Assembly: GCA_036583965.1 (NCBI GenBank)
Contig: JAZBQD010000014.1
Coordinates: 54,069,626-54,133,625, forward strand
DNA: 64,000 bases
Source: Prunella strophiata
Lineage: Eukaryota > Chordata > Aves > Passeriformes > Prunellidae
Direction of reading: 5' to 3'
Shown: positions 1-9,616 of the stretch, in pieces
Layout of the letters: each line of letters starts with the position of its first letter
Position numbering within the stretch: the first letter of the stretch is position 1
Translations under genes and position numbers: made by a program
Notes under the pieces: model-generated
The model's database searches: none
Told to the model about the DNA's origin: nothing
Seen by the model: only the letters and a program-made list of their open reading frames with translations

Positions 1-1550
1 AAGTTACCTAAAATAGTAGTTATGATTAAATAGACAGATTAATACTTAAATGCTATAAACTGACTGCATTGAGAATAGTTGTTGCAATGAGTTTGGGGTC
101 AGGTATGCAACATGGTAGACACAGAACTAGCATGGTAACATGCACTGTTTTGTTCAGCTTAAACCTGTAGTAGAAAATCAAAACCGATCCTCAAATGCTT
201 TGTGATGACAATAAGAGATGTATCAGAAATCCAAGTGCTCAAGTTAAATAAATTTCCAGGATATCTGCAATCCCTGCCATTTTCAAGTCATGCATTTATG
301 CAAATATCATAACAAATAAGCAGACACACTATTGTTCTGGAACTCTATTTTCTCCTGTACTCCTACATTACCAAGTTACAGAGCTTTTCATATGACTAAA
401 AAACTATACTACTGCACATACATGCACCTCTTAGTATTCTACAGAAAGCAAACTGAAACAAACCAAGTTATGATTAGGACCAGTAAAGCTGAAAACCAAT
501 TCTACTGCAGAGTTAAAACAGCCTTATGATTTTGAGGAAAGGGTGCAACAGTATTTAATTAAAAAATTCAAACAAAGAAAGGTTATTTCAGTCCCTCTCT
601 TCCTGTCATTGCTGTCACTGTCATCCTGTTGCTGCACCCATCATTCCTACTGATTACTCAATTGATTTATAGTTCATTAGTGGCAATAATTATCTGGAAA
701 AAACACTCAGCTGTACAGAAGACAGTACCAAAGCATCTTAAAAATGCCCTGGGAGTGCTCAGTAGTTGCCTAAGCAGGTACTGCAAGAGCTGTAATTCAA
801 AACCAGTTCTCACTGGCACTTTGAAAAGGAAGCAGTGTTCATATAATTTCTAAGACACTGTTTCCGGGCATTATGTTAGAGGTCTTTAAAGGGTCAAGTT
901 CAACCACTTAAACAGAATGTGTTACTCTCCCCTACTGCATTCCTGCATTGGGAGTATTTTTAGTGTTCACATTTTTCCTGAAGTATTTCATGCTTATCTC
1001 CTCGTAAACCAACTTAAATGCTAAGATAGGAACAGGTAAGAGATTAGAGCTTGATGTCTCCCAGTATTTCTGTCCAACAACAGGAAAAGTTAGCATGCAT
1101 AGCTTTTAGTGAAGTGCTTGAACTCTATTAGGGTTGAGCATTTATGACAAAGTTATGTGAAGGTAAATGTGCAATTAGTACAAAATATGCAGTTCAGTTT
1201 ATACAAATCTTCTACTAATTGACAAAATAGCTTTAGCATATAAATAAACACCAAGAAAACTCATGTCTAAAAAGAAACACCCCACTTGCTGCTCTATAAA
1301 TCCCATTAAACTAAAAAGACATACAGAACAGTATGATAAAGGTACCTATCATCACCAGACAATCAGTGGTGAGAAAATACTGCTTTCCTGCAACATGAAA
1401 TGTTAGGAAGAGAGAGACTAATAAAACTGTACAAATCTAAACTGACAGATCATTTACATAAAATACAATAAAACTTTGAAGCGATGCCATCTAATCTTAC
1501 TAGCCAGTGTTACTACAAAACCTGTTTGAAGTCTGCCAAACATTACTCAC
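1..1550 (-). other. CRELD2: CRELD2 intron 6 (left edge of window)
   Basis: AT-rich intronic sequence following the exon 6 donor (GTGAGT read on the minus strand, just left of 1551). I looked on the minus strand for the expected DVDEC / NGSYxC calcium-binding EGF exons and did not find them, so the remaining CRELD2 exons should be beyond the window. Confidence 0.75.
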
Positions 1551-4500
1551 CCACACAAGCTCCATCTTCATTTTTAATCCAGCCTTCTTTACAATCTTGG
1601 CAGTCCTTGTTACTTGAACCAGTACAAGTCTTACAGGCAGCATGGCAGGCTGAGAGGAGAAAACTTCAACCTGAGTTTTGTTGAGAGACCCCAAGACAAG
1701 TTTGGGCACACAAACTCTCAGAGAAAACTTTATTTGGGATTCAGTGGAAGCCATCATTTTCTAGTAGCTTGGAACTCCCATTCACAAGACAGCACCTCCA
1801 TAAGATCAATATTTAATTTAGAAACATGCAGCTATCTGACCAAAACAACTGCAAAATCCCAAAATACCACCGGAAACCAAACCTAGCAATTACAGTTACT
1901 TGCACCACTGAGAACACTGCCATGAAATTCTAGTGACTAGAATAGGCAGGTCCAACTTCTGAAATATTTGGAAAGAGGAAATCAGGGAGGCAAACTTAGC
2001 TCAGCCCCTCAAGGCTGAGACATGAGTTTAAACATCAAAAAACAAATAAAAAAAACCAACACAACAACAAAAATATAGACTATTTACAACCAGTCTTATT
2101 AGACCCCAGGGTCAGGATGTAGCTGTTGCAGAATCTCATCAATGGTCTAAGAAGAATTGAAAATCTGACCAATGCAAAATTTTATTCCTATGACCTGACT
2201 TTGTTTCAAAATTAAACTTAGGCATATCTAACTGGAATCTAAGTAGTTTGCAGTACATATCAATTGTATCCATTTATTCCATTTAGCTTATCTGACACAT
2301 GAGGAAAACCTAGCTTTTAAAGCAGTCCAGTATGTAGTAGTTTCAGCTCAAGATTTTAACAGTACTTTGGAAGCAGAGAAGCAAAGATTTTTATGAATTC
2401 TTCTTCTTAAAGCAGAAAAAAACAATTTAAAAATCAAGGGCAATATGGAAAGATGACTTAGCAAAATCTTAGGATTTCACTAAAGTGACTGACATGTCTT
2501 TTATGCTTAAAGCTGGCCAAACTGCGTTTTGTTTCTACACTCATTAGTTTCAAATGTTTCTAGTTTTCCTTGCAAGAACTGAAGAAGTAACACAAAGATA
2601 TAAGCATGTGTTAAGACTTTGTTACCTGTACAAACAGAATGTGTCTCGTTTCTCAAGGAATTGAAGTAACCACTAGAACAGTCCAAACAAAATTGTCCTG
2701 TGTACTCCTTCTTACAGCTACAGGAGCCATCTCCACCTCGGGTACCATCACCATCACAGTGGCCATTTCCATGGCAAGGTCGTTCTGATCCACCATGACA
2801 AGCTAAAAAAAGGATCAAGAATATTTTAAAATCAGATGTTTAAGGAAATAACTTTCTACTCTCAGACACAACCCAAAGTCCCTCCCTTTTCACAGAAAAT
2901 AAAATAAAAATTAATTTTAAGTTGTCACACTAAAGTAGGATATAATTTCCAAGAGTCTTTTTCTCCCTTAAGAGTAACCAAAAGTTTTGCAATAAGGCAA
3001 TGCTTAATAATACATTCAAGTATAAGTGAAACTCAAAGCAATCTCCAGGAAAGTTCAGTTATCAATTTGATTTTGGGTAAAGACCATGGCTCAAAATTTC
3101 ATTTATTTTCCTAGCTTCCTGGATAAAATTGGTATCTGTATTTTTTATGTATCTCTGAGAAGGCTCATATTACATTTGTAAAAATCCACCAGATATCATT
3201 TAGATCAATATAGGGAATGGGGACTTAATTTTTACCAATATATTAAGTGGTCAAAATCGATCGCTTAATAAGGTGCAAAGTTTTAGAGATTTACTAAATT
3301 TTACCAGCTTCAGAGGCCAAGATATCTCTCATCACTCTTGCAAAGACTTTACTTTCACCTCCCACCTACTTTCATCCAATTTTTCTCATTGCCTTTTTAA
3401 CTGATCCTCAGTTGCAAGTTTCTTCATTTAAACCCCAGCAGCATTTGGGTTGCTTTACTCTTGAAACTGGTCAAAGACCCTTGTCTACACAGATTCTGCA
3501 AGGCCACCTAAACAACAGACTTCATGTTACAGAGAGCCTTTAAGGATGGGTCAGGTGTGGATATTAGCATCAGACTGATTGTTTCTGCACATCTTGGTAC
3601 CCTTGACAGCTTAGTACATTACTACATGTCCAGAAGACTTTTATTCAGGCAGGATATTCACAAGGTAGCCACTCAACTATGAGGCAGCAAGCAGGTGCAT
3701 ACTACACAGCAGCCTGTGTCTCATGCAAAATATACATCATGTATTTGTCCATGACAGTAAAGACTGAAACAAACAGGTTAAAAAAATGTATTTGCTACTG
3801 ATTTTTTCAGAAGAAAAATTACCAAGGCAATCGGGTCCATAAGTTCCAGCAGGGCAGCAAACTTCTATTGTTTCAATGCAAAACCATTTAAACAAATCTG
3901 GATACTTCTTCTTTCTGTATAAGACATTCATTTACAAACAAAAAGAACAAAGATTCTTTAAAAGCCAGCTCACACAAATGACCCAGCACAACACAGGAGA
4001 GAAACCTATTGCACATGACAGATTAGATACCTAATTCTTCTAAAGATTTCAGGAATCAATTTCTAGAAGAAATCCCCCAACTTGAAAACATGCCTTCTAA
4101 AATACAATACTATTAACAAGCTCTACTCAAATTTTATAGAATTATATTTAAGAAAAAAAGTGAAATAAGAGCAACAAATAAAATCAATTCTTCTTCCTAC
4201 ATGCACACACACCTTTTTTTAAACACCCTACTTTTAGGGAAGGTTTATATACAGTTTAGACAGTATTAATTATGTCTTTCTCTTACAGATAATTGCTGTG
4301 TCTTTATCTCAAGTATACAGATGATAGCCTGGAAGAGATGTTAACATTTGTTCAAATTATTGGCTCCTTGATGATTCAGTTAAAATTTCTCCCTTTTTTT
4401 TTTAGCACTGATCAAGTATTATTTTAGAAGACATTTCTAAAATTAAGAAGTTAGTTATGTGCTACTTGAGCACAGCATAACAGTCCCAATTAATTGAGTC

Positions 4501-7500
4501 CAGCTCCCTGCTGCTCTGCAGGACTGCCTACACTAAACTATGTGAGCAAGTGTCCTCCAGATGATTCCTGAGCTCTGACAGGCTTGGTGCTGTGGGGAAC
4601 CTGTTCCAGTGATTGACCACCCTTTATGGAAAAACTTGTAAAGAATGCCTCAGGTATTCATGGGCAAAGAAACTGTCTTTGGAAACTACCACAGAACCTG
4701 AATGAAATTTGGATATTGCAGGTTAAAGAAAGGAAGGCAAACAATTAATTGCATGAACTCAAAAGGTCTGTTAAATACAGAAGTTTTCCAAATCCCAATG
4801 TATTTTATGAATGGTTTTGATTATTTTAGGAAGTTTACTATGCCAAATTTTCTAGTTAAGACCAGCTCTGCAAATTTTAGCCAAATTAAAGACTCTGGAT
4901 TGCATAGTTTACCTTTCTGAAAGGCATGTCCTATGAGGAGCACCTAAGAACTCTGTGCTTGTCTAGAAGGAAGTGGAGGGGTGGCCTCATTGCCCTCTGC
5001 AGCTGCCTGAGGAGGGAAAGGGGAGAAGGAGGTGCCAATCTCTGTTGTGTTTAATGACAGGACACAAGGGAAGGGCTCACAGCTGCACCAGGAGAGGTTT
5101 AGACTGGACATCAGGAAACATTTCTTTACCAAAAGGGTGATCGAACACTGGGATAGGTTTCCTAGAGAGGTGGTGGAAGCCCCAAGCCTATCAATGTTTT
5201 AGAAGTGTTTGGACAATGACCTTAACAACGTGCTTTAACTTCTCATTAGCCCTGAAGCAGTCAGGCAGTGGGACTAAGTGATCATTTTAGATTCCTTCTA
5301 ACTGAAATATTCTATTTTCTGCTCTGCTATTCTACTCTATTCCCTTCACGAGGTGTTAACATATATACAATCCTGTATAGTTAGGTAAAAGGATAAAGCA
5401 GCCATTCAGAAGAAAGTAGAATATCAAAAAGCCTTACCCAGTTATGAAACATTATAATGGCAGTTCACCCTATTGAATTCTAGTTAATTAGGAGTACTGA
5501 CATAAATTAGTGAAAAATACTTAGAAGAAATGTGATTTGGAACTAAAACCCCCAAACATTAAGAAATCTAAATGTTACACTGCCATCCATGCACTAATTG
5601 TATTTAAGACCGGTATACAAAAAGCTTAGATATAACACAAATCCCAGTCTAGCTTAAAATGGAGGTAGAAAAGTCAGCTACTACTCTACTATTCACAACA
5701 GATCCAACTTCCACCCTGATTTCCACCAACTATTCTTTTGATTGCCAGGAGAACAAAATATAGTTTCAGGGAAAAAAAAATCAAGCAAACAAAAAACCCA
5801 CAAGAGCCAAAGAGCTCTTTGCAGTTTTGTGACAAAGGAAAACAAATAAGGGACTAAACATCAAAATTTTCCAATGTTAGCTTGCCTTGACACCCCACTG
5901 GTAACTAAGTAGACAGTGTATAAGAAACAAGTGTAGATGTTTTGGTGCAACACTGCTGGAATTGAAAAATCAAAAAGAACATAGTACAGCAGCACATGAT
6001 ACTAAAAGATAGCCTGAAACCAGCTGTACCCAATAGCAACTCTTGGAAGACAATGAATAATTACCCATACTGCTAATGTTCAAGCACAAGATTTAACATT
6101 ATTAGTCCTCTTAGATAATTTATTCACACGAAGATCTCCACCAAGAAAATGATACTTACAATTTGAACCACCACTTCTCTATAAGTTCTTCATGTTCTTC
6201 TACCATGTTGTTACATTCAAAGTTACTGCTGTCACACAGATTCTCTATGATCTCTACAAGACGAATTTCACTACAGAGAAGGAAAGCTGTAATTTAATTT
6301 AAATGTTCAATACAACAAGACTTGACAGAGCAGCCAGACTTCAGTGAGAATATTTCATCAGTTTATGGGGTGTCCTGAATTAGTTTCAAAACATACCAAA
6401 TATCAGAGTAAAGAACTAATAAACATAACTTCAGTCAAAAAAAACACCCAAACCCAGAATAATGACCACAAGAACATTATGACTTGCTTGCATTTGCTAT
6501 ATCTGCTAATTGTAGGTTTGAAAGATTTTGAGCTTCTCAGAAAACTAGAGTGCAGTACTTTAACGTTCAACAATAAATTCAATGTATTTTAATTTGACAC
6601 AAGCTTGTGAATCTCACAGTAACATTTCAGTGCTCCAACTAAGATTTAAAAAATGAATTTGCATAAGAAAGGTATCAGGTTACTTTTCCCCATGGTTAAC
6701 CAGATATGCATACAGTAATCTACCTTCTCTTTGGCACTGAAACAGTGACAACTATAGGGAGAAGATACTACTTTAATTCTAAATCAAGTATTTCAGTACT
6801 CTGCACCTTTTATGATTAGCAATAAAGTACTGACCATTATTTAGATTCATTATTTTAAGACTTTAATAAGTAAATAGAAAAAAAAACTACTATGACTAAT
6901 AACAGAATTAATGTTTGTTGTTTTCACAAACAAGACAAATAGAGGTAATAATAAGGCATTTGAGTCTTTAGTATAATCTTTAGATTACAATGTTATGTAA
7001 CATAATAATTCAGAATTTAAGGTTTGGACAAGAGAAACCTTAGTTGCCAAGTTCAATATTTAAGTTCCAAACCAACACTGGTATAGTGAATGTTACACAC
7101 AGTGAACACAAAACTGCAGCTGAATGAGAAGTCCTGAGACAGCTCACCTGGACTCATACTTTGACAGTGTCTTCTCTTCCCAAGCAGTGTTTCCACCACC
7201 AAAGTTTTTTTTAGCTGTATCTGCTAAACCCTACAAATAAAAAGTACCAGAAATTACACAGGACTTGTTTCTAACAAAAATTAAGGGCAATAACAAATGC
7301 TTATATAGAAATTGTAAAAAGCACCATGCATGCATCAACTACAGTAGAGCTCTCAAGCTGCTGATCAAATTCCTGAGTGAAAGCAACAGCTAATGACAGT
7401 ATGAGAAGTGAGAAAGTGTATGTTACAGCATAATATATTTAAATTTTCCTAGTGTATAAACAAAACCATGTAACAGTCTTGATTTACAAAAAAAAAAAAG

Positions 7501-8431
7501 TCCCATGCATGTATGAAACTTTACACCCTTCTCCCTCAAGTTCTCAGGAAATTTATTATCATTTGAACAGAACCTCTACTTCATTCAGTTTTGAGAACAG
7601 CCCGGTCTGCAACAAGTTGAAAGTTAAGCACACAACCATGGAACAGGGCGATCAGCACAGCTGTCCCCAGTCACAGCCAATGCCACCAGACGACACCTGG
7701 CAGAGAATCCCGCAGTCCAAGTGACCTGGTGAGCCTGCAGAAGCTGATATGCGTGTGGAGAGCACAAAGCAGCGGTCACCAGGAGCAGCAGCCCCTCGCT
7801 GCCGGCGCAGAATTCACTGTGCCACACGTAAGGCTGCTGCAGGTGGCAACAGACAGTGAATGTTTGGGGACGAAGCTTTCCAACAGCACTTCCCATGGAG
7901 CTGGACACGAGCCAGCCTTTTTAGACAAAAAGCACCAAAACACCTTCGGCGGCAGAGATGGAGGAGCTCTGCCACCCATCCGCCTCAGCACCGCGACCGC
8001 TGCCGGAGCGGGACCAGCCGCTGCCCCATCCCGGGGCCGGGCGCGGCCCCGAACGCGGCTGCGGCGGAGGCGCTCCCGCACCGCGGCCTCTGGGCACGGA
8101 GCCGCCGGACCCGCGCCCGCCGGCCCTGCCCGGCCATGGGGCCGGCGCTGCCCCTCGGCGCCACGGGCGCGGAGCCGCCCACGCCGCTGCTCGACCCCGC
8201 CGGGAGCCCCGCGAACCCCTGGCCCACGGCGGGGCCGTCCGCCCGCACCCCGCGGCCCACCTGGTTGAACCTGTCCACGATGCCCCGGCAGGTGGAGCAC
8301 GCCAAGCGCCGCCGCTCACCGGCGCCGCGAGCAGGCAGCGACAGCAGCAGGGCGGCAGAGAGCAGCACGACCAAGGCCAGGCGGGACGGGCGCGGCGCGG
8401 GGCCCGGGCGCGGAGAGGGGCCGGGCCCCAT
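1551..8431 (-). CDS. CRELD2: CRELD2, cysteine-rich with EGF-like domains 2 (5' part; 3' exons beyond left edge)
   Basis: ER-lumen, stress-inducible folding factor of the CRELD family. Six coding exons, read on the minus strand with GT-AG junctions and continuous phase: 8431-8261, 7230-7148, 6270-6160, 3914-3823, 2802-2626, 1649-1551. Together they give 244 residues plus one base; the human protein is about 353, so roughly 110 residues (calcium-binding EGF part and C-terminal ER-retention-like tail) lie left of base 1. Seen: a hydrophobic signal peptide (about residues 16-36), a CXXC motif (CSTC, 45-48), the WE domain with AWEE (exon 2) and EKWWF (end of exon 3), then cysteine-rich segments with GTYGPDC, RPCHGNGHC and SLRNETHSVC, characteristic of CRELD proteins. 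CRELD1 is excluded because it carries C-terminal membrane spans and matches less closely. The start at 8431 was chosen because it gives a signal peptide directly and has G at -3 and +4. Divergent to ALG12. Identification is from remembered family sequence, not from a search. Confidence 0.95.
1650..2625 (-). other. CRELD2: CRELD2 intron 5
   Basis: Intron between coding exons 5 and 6, GT (minus strand, 2625-2624) to AG (1651-1650). Nothing recognisable inside. Confidence 0.85.
2803..3822 (-). other. CRELD2: CRELD2 intron 4
   Basis: Intron between coding exons 4 and 5, with GT at 3822-3821 and AG at 2804-2803 on the minus strand. No repeat or exon recognised inside. Confidence 0.85.
4480..4645 (-). 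mobile_element. CR1 LINE 3' fragment, diverged
   Basis: On the minus strand it reads as CR1 3' sequence: ACTGGAACAGGTTCCCCACA, then a segment like CTGGAGGACAC, then a GGGAGCTGGACTCAAT tail. The text GGAACCTGTTCCAGTG is visible on the plus strand. Boundaries approximate. Confidence 0.7.
4918..5345 (+). mobile_element. CR1 LINE 3' fragment
   Basis: Shows CR1 landmarks: GGGTGGCCTCATTGCCCTCT, TGACAGGACACAAGGGAAGG, GCACCAGGAGAGGTTTAGAC, GGATAGGTTTCCTAGAGAGG, and a tail of degenerate ATTCTAT-type repeats at 5310-5342. Lies in CRELD2 intron 3, opposite to the gene's direction. Confidence 0.88.
6271..7147 (-). other. CRELD2: CRELD2 intron 2
   Basis: AT-rich intron between coding exons 2 and 3, bounded by GTGAGCT at 7147-7141 and the acceptor TTCTCTGTAG ending at 6271 (minus strand). 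Nothing else seen. Confidence 0.85.
7231..8260 (-). other. CRELD2: CRELD2 intron 1
   Basis: Intron following the signal-peptide exon. It runs out of the CpG island into AT-rich sequence. Donor after FNQ (CAG|GTGGGC at 8261/8260); acceptor TTATTTGTAG ending at 7231. Confidence 0.85.
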
Positions 8432-8623
8432 GGCGAGGGCGCGGGACCCCGGACGCGGAGCGGGGCCGCCCCAGCCGAGCCCCCTCAGCAGCGGCGGCCG
8501 CGCTGGCCCCGCCCCGCCCGGCCCCGCCGGCCCGCGAGCTCCATTCACATTTCCGCGTCAGCCCCACGCGCGCACCGGCCGCGGGCGCTCGTTGGTCGAG
8601 GCGGCGGAGCGAAGGGACGTGGT

Positions 8624-8642
8624 CCAATCAGCGCCCGCCACG
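8624..8642 (+). promoter_or_regulatory. Perfect ERSE (CCAAT-N9-CCACG)
   Basis: CCAAT at 8624-8628, exactly nine bases, then CCACG at 8638-8642. This is the canonical ER stress response element bound by NF-Y together with ATF6 or XBP1. It sits about 195 bases upstream of the CRELD2 start codon and upstream of ALG12 exon 1. Mammalian CRELD2 is known to be ER-stress-inducible through an ERSE in this same intergenic interval. Confidence 0.88.
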
Positions 8643-8649
8643 CTCCGGA

Positions 8650-8668
8650 CCAATGGGAGCCCCCCGCG
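8650..8668 (+). promoter_or_regulatory. Second ERSE-like element (CCAAT-N9-CCGCG)
   Basis: CCAAT at 8650-8654, nine bases, then CCGCG at 8664-8668, one mismatch from CCACG. Same orientation as the perfect ERSE, starting 26 bases further along. The CCAAT box may bind NF-Y even if the second half-site is weak. Confidence 0.55.
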
Positions 8669-8718
8669 TGCCCAGAGAGACGGGCGGGGGGCGGGGCAGA
8701 GCTGTTGAAGGAAGCGCC

Positions 8719-8727
8719 GCCGCCATC
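8719..8727 (-). promoter_or_regulatory. YY1-type site (GATGGCGGC on minus strand)
   Basis: GCCGCCATC on the plus strand, the reverse complement of the YY1 core GATGGCGGC. Located in the presumed ALG12 start region; such sites often mark starts in TATA-less CpG promoters. Confidence 0.5.
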
Positions 8728-8773
8728 ATGAGAAAGGGCAGGCGCGGGCTCCAGTAGGGGCTTCAGAGCCGGC

Positions 8774-8782
8774 CCGCCATTT
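8774..8782 (-). promoter_or_regulatory. YY1-type site (AAATGGCGG on minus strand)
   Basis: CCGCCATTT on the plus strand matches the reverse complement of the YY1 core. About 70 bases upstream of the first ATG in ALG12 exon 1. Confidence 0.5.
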
Positions 8783-8864
8783 GTATTTGGCGGCGGCCGC
8801 GGAGACCTCCTGCTGCCGGGGGCGTGCCCTGCCCTCACCCAACATGGCCGGCGGGGGAGGCGGT

Positions 8865-8870
8865 CACGTG
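8865..8870. promoter_or_regulatory. E-box CACGTG (GTCACGTG context)
   Basis: Palindromic CACGTG inside ALG12 exon 1, preceded by GT, so it resembles USF/TFE3-class or CLEAR-like half-sites. A second copy lies exactly 60 bases downstream. Confidence 0.45.
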
Positions 8871-8924
8871 CTCGCGGGGCTGGCGCCGCCGCTCCCGCGC
8901 TGCCGGCGCCCTCTGCGGGGCGGC

Positions 8925-8930
8925 CACGTG
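8925..8930. promoter_or_regulatory. E-box CACGTG, second copy
   Basis: Palindromic CACGTG four bases before the exon 1 donor of ALG12, 60 bases from the first copy. Confidence 0.4.
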
Positions 8931-9195
8931 CGCGGTGAGTGCGGGCGGCGGCGCTGCCCGGCCCGGCGGGCGGCAGGGAGGGAGCAGGGAGAGGGAGAGG
9001 GAGGGATGGGGCAGCGGCCGAGCGGGAGAGCCGCCAGCTGCCCGCCGGGCCAGAGGGCGTTCCCGGGAGCCCCGCCGGGCGCTGCTAGGCGGCCGCCCCA
9101 GCTCTCCGCCTCCCGGGCGCGGGAGCTGTGGTGCGGCGGGCGGGAGCGCGGCCGGGCAGGGCGGGCGCCTCCTGTGGGGTGTGCGCGGGGCGCGG

Positions 9196-9233
9196 TGCCT
9201 GCCCTGCCCTGCCCTGCCCTGCCCGGCCCTGCC
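9196..9233 (+). repeat. Short GC-rich pentanucleotide repeat (TGCCC)n
   Basis: About five tandem CCTGC/TGCCC units followed by degenerate copies, just inside ALG12 intron 1 within the CpG island. Confidence 0.85.
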
Positions 9234-9545
9234 GCGGGCCCTGGCGGCCTCGGGGCGGCGCCGGCGGCCGCGGGTGGTGCTTGGTGTCGGCCCGAGCCCT
9301 CATGGAGCCCCCTCACAGCAGCGACCGGGCACGGGCGGCGCTTCGAACCTACGGGGCTGCTGCGTGTGGGGGTCCGGGTCCCCGGAACGAGGGGGCGCGG
9401 GGAGGGGGCTCGGGTTGGATCTGGGCTTCAGTCGAGAGCATCCTGCATGCTCCTTCCCCGGCCCCAGCAGTGCCATTCCTTTCTCTATCGCTCCTTCGTA
9501 TCTTTGTGTCTGGTAGCGCCCCACACTGCATTTCCTGCCTCAACC

Positions 9546-9550
<5 letters not shown>

Positions 9551-9605
<55 letters not shown>

Positions 9606-9616
9606 TTTTTTTTTTT
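9551..9616 (+). repeat. Poly(T) tract: T54, G, T11
   Basis: 54 consecutive T from 9551 to 9604, a single G, then 11 T. Lies on the 3' shoulder of the CpG island in ALG12 intron 1. No retroelement body or target-site duplication is evident around it. Length may vary between individuals or be affected by assembly. Confidence 0.95.

Larger units (their letters stand above)
3915..6159 (-). other. CRELD2: CRELD2 intron 3, containing two opposed CR1 fragments
   Basis: Intron between coding exons 3 and 4. It contains a minus-oriented CR1 remnant near 4480-4645 and a plus-oriented one at 4918-5345; the rest is AT-rich with nothing recognised. Confidence 0.85.
8781..8934 (+). other. ALG12: ALG12 noncoding first exon (5' boundary uncertain)
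   Basis: Ends at a strong donor (GCG|gtgagt, GT at 8935-8936) in the CpG island, downstream of the ERSE pair. No exon with a coding start for ALG12 exists here; the start codon is in exon 2. The upstream limit given is a guess between the YY1 sites and the first ATG. Confidence 0.65.
7960..9480. promoter_or_regulatory. CpG island: bidirectional CRELD2/ALG12 promoter
   Basis: A very GC- and CpG-rich block in AT-rich surroundings, covering CRELD2 exon 1, the divergent start region and ALG12 exon 1. Only about 410 bases separate the CRELD2 start codon (8431, minus) from the first ATG of the ALG12 leader (8844, plus). The block contains GC boxes (near 8500-8520), two CCAAT boxes, an ERSE, YY1-type sites and E-boxes, with no obvious TATA box, as is usual for dispersed-start CpG promoters. 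Exact transcription starts cannot be read from sequence. Boundaries are by eye. Confidence 0.88.

Noticed and set aside
1..1550. Remaining CRELD2 exons (calcium-binding EGF and C-terminus)
   Set aside because: Looked for on the minus strand and not found; they should lie beyond the left edge.
1500..1757. 85-codon minus-strand open frame over CRELD2 exon 6
   Set aside because: It is out of phase with the exon joined to its neighbours; the correct frame reads the cysteine-rich CRELD segment and ends at a splice donor.
8542..8544. Upstream ATG on the minus strand before CRELD2 (about 19 codons, ending in TGA)
   Set aside because: It lies in the GC-box region that probably precedes the CRELD2 transcription start, so there is no support for its being in the message.
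7860..8731. Plus-strand open frames of 257-282 codons across the first CpG island
   Set aside because: Antisense shadows of CRELD2 exon 1 and the promoter; low-complexity Arg/Pro/Ala composition only.
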